Counted from the stretch's first letter, positions 34,358 to 44,101 are shown. The stretch: DNA of 64,000 nucleotides from Saprospiraceae bacterium (GCA_016715105.1 JADKBO010000027.1:80552-144551); one strand, 5' to 3'. The notes: a model not told the origin generated them from the letters alone. Made by a program: numbers and translations.

Positions 34358-34670
34358 TACTTTCTTTTACAATTGATCATTATTTTCAAAGTTAAGGTTT
34401 CTCTTCCATTAATGAATCATGGTGGCTTTTTGTTTTTTTTAAGAATGATGAACCGTTATGAGTTAATTGAGATGACGTTTTGCAGAAGTTTCTCTAACAG
34501 AAAAGGTAATTGACTAGTATTTTAGATCGACTAGTACATAACAATTAGATCGCGGTGATTAGTCGAAACTTCTTACCTACCTCGACTTTTTAAGGGAGGT
34601 TTGTCAGGAAAGAAATGATTAGAAATAAAAGTATAACCTATTATATTTAAATACAATGCTACCTACTATT
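34358..34670. other. Intergenic region with nested inverted repeats
   Basis: AGAAGTTTC (34484-34492) pairs with GAAACTTCT (34565-34573), and CGACTA near 34529 pairs with TAGTCG near 34561. This could be a transcript-end structure for the kinase gene or a regulatory element before the antiporter. No gene is seen. Confidence 0.4.
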
Positions 34671-36395
34671 TTAAATAGATTTATTTAAGGTCAAAACAAA
34701 TGTACTTCCAGCACCAAATTCACTTTCAACCGAAATTTGGCCTCCTTGCGCTTCCATAAATTCTTTGCTAATGGCGAGCCCAAGTCCGGTTCCTTCTTTT
34801 TTTGTGCCAGGTACTCTAAAATAGCGATCGAAAATTTTGTCTTTGTATTGTGGTGATATTCCTTGTCCAGAATCTTTTACTGAGATAAGTATCTTTGTAG
34901 AATGTTCTTGGATGGACAAGTTAATGGTCGAATTATCATATGAGTAACGAATGGCGTTGGAAATCAAGTTGGTCAACACCCAAGCAGTTTTTTCATTGTC
35001 AGCTTGGACTAATGAAATTTGTTCAGGACAATCCACCTTTAGTTGTATTTGCTTTTGATCTGCTTGAGTTTTGGTAGCATTGATGGCATATTGTAGTATT
35101 TCTCTTGGATCAGACGGAAGGATTGACAGTTGGATATTGCCACTTTCCAATTGAGTCATGTTCAGAAGTTCTCCTGTAATTTTTAGTAGGCGATATGCAT
35201 CATCTTTGATACTTTCTACAAGGTTTCTTTGTTCATCATTCAGTTTACCAATTTGTTCATTTTCTAAAAGCTGCAAACTCATTTTAATAGACGAAATTGG
35301 AGTTTTAAATTCATGCGATACTGTGGCAATAAAATTTGTTTTTGCAAAGTCTAGTTCTTTATATTCAGTCACATTCCTCAGCAGAATAACGTGGCCGACA
35401 ACTTTTGGTAGATTTTCACCTGTGGGGGTAATGGTAATGTGTTGAATATCTTTTTCAAAGTAACTTTCTTTTCCGTTGGCGAAAATTTTCATTGGTTTAC
35501 TTCCATTTTTATGTGCATTTGATTCGTCAATATCTGTGATTAAAGCTCTTAAAAGGTCATTTTTTAAAGCCAGATCTTTTGATTGAAAACCAATAAGTTC
35601 TGAATCAGTCAAACCTAAGATTTGATTTGCTTCTTCATTTGCAAAGATTATTCTCATTTTTTCATCCAAACCTATAACTGGGTCGTGCATTTTATCAATG
35701 AGCGTTTCAACCCGTTTCTTTTCCATCATCAATTTTGCAAGATTACTATTATTGTAAGTTTCGAGTTTTTGGGCCATCACGTTAAATGATTTTGCCAAGG
35801 CACCGAACTCGTTATTTTTTTCGAAATTTACACGTTCAGAATAATTTTTATCTGCTATTTGTTTGATACTTTCTGTAAGCTCTTTAATTGGATTGGCAAT
35901 ATTTGATGGCAGGTTGATGAGTAATACGAATGCTATTAAAAAACACAATGCCCCAGTTATTGCGATCCAAAAAACTGCTTTATTGGCTGTTTGTTTTGCC
36001 ATTTCACTTTTTCGTTGAATGGATTGCATGTTCATATCCATCAGTTCAAATATATCCTTGCGTATTTCTGATTTGATGACTTCGTCCTTTTGATTTTGCT
36101 TAAATAAATTGAAGTGTTTTCTTAATTCTTGCGTGACATCATTTTCGTTAATTTCCGTTGTATTGTTTTCTTGTTTTATTAAATTTTCTTCCAGTTTTTT
36201 AAGATCCTCTTCTGTGCCGTTCTCCAAAGAGTTCAGCATATTCCTTGAATATTCTAATGTCCGATAATTATCCACCAATACATTTTCAGTATCCGATTTC
36301 AATGCTATCAAATATCTTGCACTCACGGTACTCAAAAGTAGGATAAGAAAGAAAAGGAGACCTACTCCAAGCGTTAATTTTGTTTTTATTTTCAC
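34671..36395 (-). CDS. HAMP-PAS histidine kinase, probable Kdp sensor output
   Basis: A 574-residue kinase with a transmembrane helix at about 7-28, a periplasmic or helical region to 138, a second helix at 140-162, a HAMP domain near 163-215, a PAS domain near 227-345, and HisKA with H361 in IATVSHEFKTPISSIKM. The ATPase part carries NLISNAIRYSY, SGQGISPQYKDKIFDRYFR and GTGLGLAISKEFMEAQGG. It lies next to the short KdpD gene on the same strand, and in many Bacteroidota this pair replaces the long KdpD kinase. The partner regulator is likely the NtrC-type protein at 44.8 kb. Confidence 0.87.
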   Translation of the reverse strand: MKIKTKLTLGVGLLFFLILLLSTVSARYLIALKSDTENVLVDNYRTLEYSRNMLNSLENGTEEDLKKLEENLIKQENNTTEINENDVTQELRKHFNLFKQNQKDEVIKSEIRKDIFELMDMNMQSIQRKSEMAKQTANKAVFWIAITGALCFLIAFVLLINLPSNIANPIKELTESIKQIADKNYSERVNFEKNNEFGALAKSFNVMAQKLETYNNSNLAKLMMEKKRVETLIDKMHDPVIGLDEKMRIIFANEEANQILGLTDSELIGFQSKDLALKNDLLRALITDIDESNAHKNGSKPMKIFANGKESYFEKDIQHITITPTGENLPKVVGHVILLRNVTEYKELDFAKTNFIATVSHEFKTPISSIKMSLQLLENEQIGKLNDEQRNLVESIKDDAYRLLKITGELLNMTQLESGNIQLSILPSDPREILQYAINATKTQADQKQIQLKVDCPEQISLVQADNEKTAWVLTNLISNAIRYSYDNSTINLSIQEHSTKILISVKDSGQGISPQYKDKIFDRYFRVPGTKKEGTGLGLAISKEFMEAQGGQISVESEFGAGSTFVLTLNKSI

Positions 36396-36416
36396 TTCAT
36401 TCTTTTTTATAAAAAT

Positions 36417-37094
36417 CTAGTCATTCACAAAATAGAAGGGGCCAAGCCCTTTCCTTAATTGTGGTTCCATCTGACATTTGACCTGAGAAGCCAAGGCGTG
36501 CCTTGGCTCAACTAGCCAGGTCTCAAACATTTCACATTTCACATCTGACATCTCACATTTCACACCATTCACCACTCGCCATTCACAATAAATGCATATC
36601 ACCTCTTCTTATTTTGGTCGTGGGATTTTGTCATGATTTTTGGAACCTTGGCCAAAAATCCCGCCAAAATCATATTCTGGTTTCATTATAACCATGGATT
36701 TCATCCATGGCTAAAAATATTTAACCCCTCTGGGGTATTTAAAACATCTCACATTTCACATCTCACACCATTCACCAATCACCAATTATTCGAGCCAAAT
36801 AGAAAGGGGCAAGCCCTTTCTTTACCAATGGTACCATCTCAGATTTGACCTGAGAAGCAAAGGCGTGCCTTGGCTCAACCAGCAAGGTCTCAAACATTTC
36901 ACATTTCACACCATTCATTATTTACCAATTATTCGAGCTAAATAGAAAGGGGCAAGCCCTTTCTTTACATGTCGTACCATCTCAGATTTGACCTGAGAAA
37001 CCAAGGCGTGCCTTGGCTCAACTAGCAAGGTTCCAAACATCTCACATTTCACACTATTCACTATTTACTATTCACTATTTACCATTCACTCAAT
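36417..37094. repeat. Families C and D hairpin repeats with low-complexity tracts, downstream of kdpD
   Basis: Three family D units begin at about 36429, 36796 and 36939: GAAAGGGGCAAGCCCTTTC (the first is imperfect), then CCATCTCAGATTTGACCTGA and GCCAAGGCGTGCCTTGGC, each followed by CTCAAACATTTCACATTTCACA-type tracts. One family C unit (36619-36745) lies between units 1 and 2. Tracts end as TTCACTATTTACTATTCACT (about 37060-37085). Apparent reading frames are translation of the low-complexity DNA. Confidence 0.88.
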
Positions 37095-38219
37095 TCAACT
37101 CAAAATAACTAAATCAACATTACTGGAAGATAATTTTTTCAAAAGTTCATTAAACACATTGGTTGCTATAATTATTTTCCACAAATTGAAATGCGGTTTT
37201 CCAAGACAAATCGTTGTTATTTTACGATGCTCAGCTTGTTCAGTAATGGCTTTCGCTACGGTTGAGCTCTCAATTTTTATAATTTCTGCACCCAATTCCA
37301 TGGCAAGTTTGAAATTATTAATCAAATGACGTTGTTTATCCAATGGAATCCTTTCAGCACTTTCTTTGGGTGTTTGTACATACAAAACATACCATTTGCT
37401 ATGATAATAATTGGCTAATCTGGCAGTTTTTCTAATAACAGTTTTGGCAGTTTTCTCGTTGCTACTGATGCAAGCCAAAAAACGCTCATGTCTTAGAACA
37501 TTGGGCTTTGTAATTTCAGTCTCAACTTTTCTTTCAACCTGAGAAGCTACCTCTTTTAAAGCAAGCTCTCTGAGTTGTAGGATATGTTCACTTTGGAAAA
37601 AGTTTTTTAAAGCAGTTTCAATTTTATCTTCTTTATAAATTTTACCATCTTTCAATCGCCGTATCAATTCATCCGCTGTGAGGTCTAAATTTACCACCTC
37701 ATCAGCCAGCGCAAGCACTTTATCAGGAATGCGTTCACGTACTTCAATGCCTGTAATTTCTTTAATCTCCGTGTGAAGACTTTCAATGTGTTGAATGTTT
37801 ACTGCAGTAATTACATTGATACCAGCATCAATAATGTCTAAAACATCTTGCCACCGCTTTTCATTTTTACTTCCATCGATATTGGTGTGGGCCAATTCAT
37901 CAACAATTACAACCTCTGGTCGTAAATTGATGATGGCTTGTAAATCCATTTCTTCTAGTTCCTTTCCTTTGTAAAAAAGCTTGCGCAGTGGTATTATTGG
38001 AAGACCAGCAAGAAAAGCCTCGGTTTCTTCGCGATTGTGAGTTTCCACAAAGCCAATTTTTACATCAATGCCATTTTTGAGCAGGGTGTGCGCTTCTTGC
38101 AACATGCGATAGGTTTTACCTACGCCTGCACTCATACCGATGTAAACTTTTAATTTTCCCTTCCTTGATTTTTTTATCAAGTTGAGAAAATCTTCTGCCG
38201 ACTTTCTTGTTTCTTCCAC
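37095..38219 (-). CDS. kdpD: Short KdpD: KdpD sensor domain plus USP domain
   Basis: A 374-residue protein equal to the N-terminal part of classical KdpD. It has the KdpD domain with Walker A GMSAGVGKTYRM (about 28-39), KIGFVETHNREETEAFLAGL, VVIVDELAHTN and a universal-stress domain (LACISSNEKTAKTVIRKTARL, then SSNVDLVILS). It lacks the four membrane helices and the histidine kinase that make E. coli KdpD ~890 residues. A separate kinase gene lies 700 nt downstream. The short form likely binds ATP or c-di-AMP and tunes the kinase; this is inference. Confidence 0.9.
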   Translation of the reverse strand: MEETRKSAEDFLNLIKKSRKGKLKVYIGMSAGVGKTYRMLQEAHTLLKNGIDVKIGFVETHNREETEAFLAGLPIIPLRKLFYKGKELEEMDLQAIINLRPEVVIVDELAHTNIDGSKNEKRWQDVLDIIDAGINVITAVNIQHIESLHTEIKEITGIEVRERIPDKVLALADEVVNLDLTADELIRRLKDGKIYKEDKIETALKNFFQSEHILQLRELALKEVASQVERKVETEITKPNVLRHERFLACISSNEKTAKTVIRKTARLANYYHSKWYVLYVQTPKESAERIPLDKQRHLINNFKLAMELGAEIIKIESSTVAKAITEQAEHRKITTICLGKPHFNLWKIIIATNVFNELLKKLSSSNVDLVILS

Positions 38220-38746
38220 TTTTTTATTTTGACAATTTACCGGTGATTACGAAATGGAATGGGGCAAGCCCTTTCTTTACCAGTGGTACCATCTCAGATT
38301 TGACCTGAGCAGCCAAGGCACGCCTTGGCTCAACCAGCCAGGTTTCAAACATCTCACATTTCATATCTTACATTTCACATCATTCACAAAAAACATTTGT
38401 TCTGGGAAAGCACGCAGGCCTTCTCCTTCACGTCGTTTCATATCGAATCTTCCATATCGCACCATTCACCATTTACAAAAAACCAAATGTTCTGGGAAGG
38501 CACGCAAGCCTTCCCCTTCATATCGTTTCATATCGCATTTTCCATATCGCACCATTCACCATTTACAAAAAACCAAATGTTCTGGGAAGGCACGTAGGCC
38601 TTCCCCTCCATATCGTTCCATTTCGCATCTTACATTTCACATCTTACATTTCACATCTTACATTTCACATTTCACACCATTCACCATTTACCATTCACCA
38701 TTTACCATTTACCATTTACCATTTACCATTTACCATTCACTATTTA
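38220..38746. repeat. Family D hairpins and low-complexity tract between kdpC and kdpD
   Basis: A GGGGCAAGCCCTTTC copy is at about 38262, CCAAGGCACGCCTTGG near 38312, then three copies of a variant with TTCTGGGAAGGCACG, AGGCCTTCCCCTTC at about 38398, 38488 and 38578 (period 90). It ends in CCATTTACCATTTACCATTT tracts (38690-38745). No gene is seen. Confidence 0.88.
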
Positions 38747-39304
38747 CTATTCACTATCCAATTCCAAATTAAGTTTCAAAACATTGATTCGCTCTGTTCC
38801 AAATAATCCTAACAATGGCTTTTCAGTATACTTTTCAATCATATGTGCTAAATCATTTTCGGAAATATTCCTAATTCTTGCAATTCGCTTAACTTGAATT
38901 TTTGCAGCTTGCACAGAAATATGAGGATCAATTCCACTTCCACTTGCGGTAACCAAATCGGATGGTATTTCTGATTTTTGCACTCCTGGATTATGAATTA
39001 GAAAAGTGTCAATTCTAGCTTGAACTTCCTCTAAATGTTGTGGATTTGAGGGTCCATAATTACTACCTCCAGATCCTGCACCATTGTACTCAACAGCAGA
39101 AGGACGTGGCCAAAAATATTTGTCTGAAATAAAAGATTGCCCAATGTTGATGTATTGGGTATTTCCAGAATCTGAAACAATAATTCCGTTTCCTTGACCA
39201 GGCGCTAATTGAGCAATTGACCAAACTGCCATGGTATAAATTCCACAGAAAAACACTAAACAAACTAGTGTTAATCTAATTGCTGGCATTATATTATTTA
39301 TCAT
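38747..39304 (-). CDS. kdpC: K+-transporting ATPase subunit KdpC
   Basis: A 185-residue protein with one N-terminal membrane helix (IRLTLVCLVFFCGIYTMAVWSIAQ) and the KdpC core: QFISDKYFWPRPSAVEYNGAGSGGSNYGPSNPQHLEEV, DLVTASGSGIDPHISVQAAKIQVKRIA and LLGLFGTERINVLKLNLEL. KdpC acts as a catalytic chaperone that raises ATP affinity of KdpB in the inner membrane. It is a normal length. Confidence 0.95.
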   Translation of the reverse strand: MINNIMPAIRLTLVCLVFFCGIYTMAVWSIAQLAPGQGNGIIVSDSGNTQYINIGQSFISDKYFWPRPSAVEYNGAGSGGSNYGPSNPQHLEEVQARIDTFLIHNPGVQKSEIPSDLVTASGSGIDPHISVQAAKIQVKRIARIRNISENDLAHMIEKYTEKPLLGLFGTERINVLKLNLELDSE

Positions 39305-39599
39305 TTTTATTTTTTTTGAGTTTTACAATTACAATATTGCTTTTGAAAAGAAAGGGGCGTTTCACATCTGCTATCTTACATCTCACACCATTCACAAAAA
39401 ACCAAATGTACTGGGAAGGCACGCAGGCCTTCCCCTTCATGTCGTTCCATTTCAAATTTGAGCTGAGAAGCCAAGGCTTGCCTTGGCTCAACAAGCAAGG
39501 TTCCAAACATCCCAACATTTCACATTTCACATTTCACACCATTTACCATTTACCATTTACCATTTACCATTTACCATTCACCATTTACTATTCACCATT
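39305..39599. repeat. Family D hairpins and low-complexity tract between kdpB and kdpC
   Basis: TGGGAAGGCACGCAGGCCTT at about 39411, GCCAAGGCTTGCCTTGGC near 39471, then CATTTCACATTTCACACC and repeated CATTTACCATTTACC (39530-39600) up to the kdpB stop. Nothing else is seen. Confidence 0.88.
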
Positions 39600-41711
39600 T
39601 CACACAAATAGGGAAACAAAAAGATCAATCAACTTTATACCAATGAAAGGAACAATCACACCTCCTAAACCATAAATAAACAAATTCCTGCGAAGCAAAG
39701 CACTTGCACCAATTGCCTTATAAGCAACTCCTTTTAATGCAAGAGGAATTAACATTGGAATGATGATGGCATTGAAAATAACCGCTGAAAGAATGGCACT
39801 TTCTGGGCTATGCAAGTTCATTATATTTAACCCTTGTAGTGAAGGGATTGCTATGATGAATAAAGCAGGTATGATGGCAAAGTATTTGGCAACGTCATTG
39901 GCAATGCTAAACGTAGTCAATGTTCCTCTAGTCATTAATAGTTGTTTACCAATTTCAACAATTTCAATTAATTTAGTTGGGTCATTATCTAAGTCAACCA
40001 TATTTCCAGCTTCTTTAGCAGCTTGTGTTCCGCTATTCATTGCAACTCCAACATCCGCTTGAGCAAGGGCAGGCGCATCATTGGTTCCATCACCCATCAT
40101 TGCTACCAAACGACCTTCCATTTGTTCTTTTTTGATGTAATTCATTTTATCTTCTGGTTTGGCTTCCGCAATAAAATCATCAACACCTGCTTTCTCGGCA
40201 ATAAACTTTGCAGTTAATGGATTATCTCCAGTGACCATCACGGTTTTAATTCCCATTTTTCTCAATCTTTCAAACCGCTCTTGAATGCCTGGTTTGATAA
40301 TGTCTTGCAGTTCAATAACACCAATTACCTGTTCATTTTCTGAAACAACTAGCGGCGTTCCTCCATTGCTAGAAATTTGTGTAACTTTTTCACCGATCTC
40401 TTGGGGAAATGAATGACCGGCTTCATTACAAAGTAATTTAATAGCATCTGCCGCTCCTTTCCGGATTCGTATATGCTCAATGTCTATTCCTGAACTTCTA
40501 GTTTCTGCAGTAAATTTTTTGAAATTCAAAATATTCAATGGATAATTGAATATCTCCTTTCCATCTACTGTATAAAATACCTTCGTTTTGTCCATAACCA
40601 ATTGCCCATTGTCGAGTGTTGAAGCGAGTTCTATAATTGATTTTCCTTCTGGTGTTTCATCAGTCATTGAACTCAATATTACTGATTTGATAAAATGCTT
40701 TTCATCAATTCCATTGGCAGGATAAAAGTTTGTTGCTTTTCTATTTCCAATGGTAATGGTACCGGTTTTATCAAGTAATAAAACATCGATGTCTCCAGCA
40801 GTTTCAACTGCTTTGCCGCTTTTAGTAATTACATTCGCTCTCAACGCTCTGTCCATACCCGCAATGCCAATAGCTGAAAGTAAACCGCCAATGGTGGTAG
40901 GAATTAGACAAACAAAGAGAGAAATAAATGCAGCTATGGTAATTGGGGCATTGGCATAATCAGCAAAGGGCTTTAAGGTGACAGTGACGATGATAAATAC
41001 CAATGTAAATCCTGCTAATAAAATAGTTAAAGCTATTTCATTTGGTGTTTTTTGTCTACTAGCTCCTTCTACCAATGCAATCATTTTATCCAAAAAACTT
41101 TCACCTTGTTCAGTGGTAACTTCGACAATTATTTTGTCAGATAATACTTTTGTTCCACCAGTTACAGAGCTTTTGTCACCTCCTGCTTCTCTTATTACTG
41201 GGGCAGATTCTCCTGTAATGGCACTTTCATCTATTGTTGCCAAGCCTTCAATTATTTCTCCATCTGCAGGTATTAAGTCGCCTGTCTCGCAAACAAAAAT
41301 ATCGCCCTTTTTCAATAGAGAAGAATTGACTATTAAAGATTGATAATTTGAACTCACTGATCTATCAAATTGACCATTTTCAATAATTAATTTTTTTGCA
41401 GGTGTTTCTTCTCTTGTTTTTCTTAAACTATCAGCTTGTGCCTTTCCTCTAGCTTCTGCCAGTGCTTCTGCAAAATTTGCAAATAATAATGTCATTAATA
41501 GCAATATAAATACTGCTAAATTATATCCAAATGATCCTTGTGAATTACTTATAATTGAATATATGGTTACAATTAGCATTATAAATGTTCCAATTTCGAC
41601 AGCAAACATCACTGGATTTCGAAACATTATTTTTGGATTTAATTTTATAAATGATTCTTTGAGTGCTTTTTGCACCATTGTTTTCTGAAATAAATTTGTA
41701 TTTGTATTCAT
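39600..41711 (-). CDS. kdpB: K+-transporting ATPase catalytic subunit KdpB
   Basis: A 703-residue P-type ATPase with the phosphorylation motif DKTGTIT (D314), the A-domain TGESAP, VMVTGDNPLTAKFIAEKAGV, GDGTNDAPALAQADVGVAM and a C-terminal membrane region. The N-terminal lead (TMVQKALKESFIKLNPKIMFRNPVMFAVEIG) is typical of KdpB. It couples ATP hydrolysis to K+ transport in the Kdp complex. No frame defect is found. The last codons border directly on low-complexity DNA. Confidence 0.97.
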   Translation of the reverse strand: MNTNTNLFQKTMVQKALKESFIKLNPKIMFRNPVMFAVEIGTFIMLIVTIYSIISNSQGSFGYNLAVFILLLMTLLFANFAEALAEARGKAQADSLRKTREETPAKKLIIENGQFDRSVSSNYQSLIVNSSLLKKGDIFVCETGDLIPADGEIIEGLATIDESAITGESAPVIREAGGDKSSVTGGTKVLSDKIIVEVTTEQGESFLDKMIALVEGASRQKTPNEIALTILLAGFTLVFIIVTVTLKPFADYANAPITIAAFISLFVCLIPTTIGGLLSAIGIAGMDRALRANVITKSGKAVETAGDIDVLLLDKTGTITIGNRKATNFYPANGIDEKHFIKSVILSSMTDETPEGKSIIELASTLDNGQLVMDKTKVFYTVDGKEIFNYPLNILNFKKFTAETRSSGIDIEHIRIRKGAADAIKLLCNEAGHSFPQEIGEKVTQISSNGGTPLVVSENEQVIGVIELQDIIKPGIQERFERLRKMGIKTVMVTGDNPLTAKFIAEKAGVDDFIAEAKPEDKMNYIKKEQMEGRLVAMMGDGTNDAPALAQADVGVAMNSGTQAAKEAGNMVDLDNDPTKLIEIVEIGKQLLMTRGTLTTFSIANDVAKYFAIIPALFIIAIPSLQGLNIMNLHSPESAILSAVIFNAIIIPMLIPLALKGVAYKAIGASALLRRNLFIYGLGGVIVPFIGIKLIDLFVSLFV

Positions 41712-41759
41712 TTTTTATTTTTAATTATCTTGATTGGTTTAGATGGATTTTAGTTTAGT

Positions 41760-42247
41760 ATATTGTATTTTGTGAAATGTAAAATGTAAAAAGTAAGATG
41801 AAACCACATAAAAATCTGAATGCTTGGATTAAAAGTTTTGAATTTGTGAAGGATATATACCTAGTAACTGAGCGTTTTCCGACCGAAGAAAAATTTGGAT
41901 TAATATCGCAAATGCGGAGGTCTGCCATTTCGGTTCCAGTTAATATTGCGGAAGGTGCAGCTCGAAAAAGTAATAAAGAATTCATACAATTTTTACACAT
42001 ATCTTTAGGATCTTTGACTGAACTCGATACACTTATCTTACTAAGTAAGGAGCTTGGATTCTTGGAATCTACTGATTGCGAAATATTAATAGATAAATTA
42101 GAAACCATAGGAAAAATTATTTTTGGTTTAATTAAAAGCTTGGATGCAAAATCTTAGATACTTTCGTATTTCGCAATCCATATTTCACATCTTACATCTT
42201 ACATCTTACATCTTACATCTCACATCTCACATTTCACATTTCACATT
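41760..42247. repeat. Inverted low-complexity flanks around the four-helix-bundle gene
   Basis: On the left of the gene is TGTGAAATGTAAAATGTAA (41772-41790), and on the right are TTACATCTTACATCTTACAT and CACATTTCACATTTCACATT (42185-42247). The left flank is the reverse complement type of the right one, so the gene lies in an inverted frame of tract DNA. Confidence 0.7.
41798..42157 (+). CDS. Four-helix-bundle protein (S23/IVP family)
   Basis: A 119-residue protein: PHKNLNAWIKSFEFVKDIYLVTERFPTEEKFGLISQMRRSAISVPVNIAEGAARKSNKEFIQFLHISLGSLTELDTLILLSKELGFL. The SQMRRSAISVPVNIAEGAAR segment is the family signature of 23S rRNA intervening-sequence (S23) proteins, which are dispersed in Bacteroidota genomes. 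It is opposite to and inside the kdp operon, between kdpA and kdpB. It may be a mobile or selfish passenger. The function is unknown. Confidence 0.9.
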   Translation: MKPHKNLNAWIKSFEFVKDIYLVTERFPTEEKFGLISQMRRSAISVPVNIAEGAARKSNKEFIQFLHISLGSLTELDTLILLSKELGFLESTDCEILIDKLETIGKIIFGLIKSLDAKS

Positions 42248-43947
42248 CCATTCATCACAAAATATTCCGCCAACGGACCCAACGTCAAAGCAGGAAAAAA
42301 AGCCAAAGCCGCCACAATACCAATAACTGCAATAACCAAGATTCCAAAAGTGGAAGTGTCCGTTTTTAGCGTTCCAACACTTTCTGGGATGTATTTTTTT
42401 GAAGCCAGCATTCCTGCAATAGCTACAGGACCTATGATTGGCAAATACCTACAAATCAACATCACCAAACCAGTTGTTATATTCCAAAAAGGTGTATTGT
42501 CGCCTAGTCCTTCAAAACCGCTACCGTTATTTGCAGATGCAGAACTAAATTCATAAAGAAATTCACTGAAGCCATGATGACTTGGGTTTTTCAACCATCC
42601 AGCATATATTTCAGGGTTTCCTGAATAAAGAAAACTCGTAAGTGCTGTGGCGCCCAAGATCATCAAAGGGTGGAGTAGGGCGATGATCATTGCAATTTTC
42701 ACTTCTTTGGCTTCCACCTTTTTGCCCAAAAATTCAGGAGTTCTTCCTACCATTAAACCACCGATAAAAACTGCAAGTATGATGAAAATATAAAAATTTA
42801 AAAAGCCAACCCCAACTCCGCCATAAAAGCTATTGACCATCATTCCGAGCATGGCAAACATTCCAGTAAGTGGGGTCATACTATCATGCATGGCATTGAC
42901 AGACCCATTACTCGTACAAGTTGTATTGATAGCCCAATATGCAGAGGCAGCCGATCCAAATCGAACTTCCTTACCTTCCATATTTCCCATGTTTTGTGAA
43001 ATGCCGAGTTGATCTATTGCTGGATTTCCATTCATTTCAAAATAGATTGAGGGAATTACTAAACTTAGAAATCCTATTGTCATGACAGTGTATATCATGA
43101 TCGCGAGTTTTCTCCTTTTTAATACATAACCCATTGCAAATATCATTGCAATCGGAATTAAAAAGATGAACACTGTCTCCAATATGTTGGTTATATAATT
43201 TGGATTTTCCATTGGATTTGATGAATTGGGACCATAATAACCTCCGCCATTAGTTCCCAATTGTTTTATTGCAATAAATGCTGCTGCTGGTCCTGTACTA
43301 ATTTGTTGCTCTTTTCCTTCCAAAGTAGTTATTGTATCTTTTCCTTCAAAGGTCATTGGTGTTCCATTGAATACGAGTATTATTGCTCCGATGAAAGCAA
43401 TTGGCAATAAAATTCTCGTGCAAGTGCGGACAAAATAACTGTAGAAATTGCCTAATTTATCGGTCGTCCTTTCTTTCATTGCATTGAAAACTACCGCACA
43501 TATAGCTATTCCTGTAGCAGCACTGATGAACTGCCACAACATCAGAATAAATTGCCCAAAATAAGACATTCCCGTTTCTCCGGAATAGTGTTGCAAATTG
43601 GTATTACTGACAAAACTTACTGCAGTATTGAATGCTAAATCCCAAGACATGGAGGGATTGCCGTCTGGATTTAATGGCAACCAACTCATATTACTCAAAA
43701 CAAATAGCGCAATGACAAACCAAAATGCATTGATAATCAACAAAGCCAACAAGTGTTGCTTCCAGTTCATTTCTATCGATGGATTTATGCCACTGAGTTT
43801 GTAAAAAATATGGTCTATTGGGTTGAAAATTTTATCAAGCCAAGTGTTTTCATAATTAAATATTTTTCCAATATAGCGACCAAGTGGAATTGCCAGAACA
43901 AGTACTGTCGCATACATTAAAATTACACCAAGTATTTCTGTGTTCAT
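42241..43947 (-). CDS. kdpA: K+-transporting ATPase subunit KdpA
   Basis: A 568-residue channel-like subunit with the K+ pore filters: SFVSNTNLQHYSGE, LGTNGGGYYGPNSSNPMENPN, TCTSNGSVNAMHDSM and SSASANNGSGFEGLGDNTPFWN. Ten membrane segments are evident. The C-terminus (LAEYFVMNGM) is at low-complexity DNA. KdpA binds and passes K+ to KdpB for high-affinity uptake when external K+ is low. Confidence 0.97.
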   Translation of the reverse strand: MNTEILGVILMYATVLVLAIPLGRYIGKIFNYENTWLDKIFNPIDHIFYKLSGINPSIEMNWKQHLLALLIINAFWFVIALFVLSNMSWLPLNPDGNPSMSWDLAFNTAVSFVSNTNLQHYSGETGMSYFGQFILMLWQFISAATGIAICAVVFNAMKERTTDKLGNFYSYFVRTCTRILLPIAFIGAIILVFNGTPMTFEGKDTITTLEGKEQQISTGPAAAFIAIKQLGTNGGGYYGPNSSNPMENPNYITNILETVFIFLIPIAMIFAMGYVLKRRKLAIMIYTVMTIGFLSLVIPSIYFEMNGNPAIDQLGISQNMGNMEGKEVRFGSAASAYWAINTTCTSNGSVNAMHDSMTPLTGMFAMLGMMVNSFYGGVGVGFLNFYIFIILAVFIGGLMVGRTPEFLGKKVEAKEVKIAMIIALLHPLMILGATALTSFLYSGNPEIYAGWLKNPSHHGFSEFLYEFSSASANNGSGFEGLGDNTPFWNITTGLVMLICRYLPIIGPVAIAGMLASKKYIPESVGTLKTDTSTFGILVIAVIGIVAALAFFPALTLGPLAEYFVMNGM

Positions 43948-44017
43948 ATTAAGTTGATTGATAGTTAAAAGAAAACAATTGACAATAGATGACTATGAAT
44001 TGTGTATTGTACATTGA

Positions 44018-44095
44018 TTAAAATTTTTCTGGGTTGAATAATACATAACATAAGTATCCAAAAACCCCAATTGCAATTACAAATAGTATTGTCAT
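44018..44095 (-). CDS. kdpF: KdpF-like membrane peptide
   Basis: A 25-residue peptide with one membrane helix: MTILFVIAIGVFGYLCYVLF, ending NPEKF. This is the position, length and typical ending (L-x-x-PE-x-F) of KdpF, which stabilises the Kdp complex in the membrane. It lies between the 109-residue protein gene (44102, 6-nt gap) and kdpA (71-nt gap) on the same strand. Confidence 0.85.
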   Translation of the reverse strand: MTILFVIAIGVFGYLCYVLFNPEKF

Positions 44096-44101
44096 TTTGA
44101 A

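Noticed and set aside
38252..38772. A 172-codon frame reading H-I-S-H-F-T and P-F-T-I-Y-H words
   Set aside because: It is the translation of the low-complexity CATTTCACAT/CCATTTACC tract.
36417..39600. CRISPR array
   Set aside because: Repeats are of different lengths and types, spacers are not of uniform size, and no cas gene is present.
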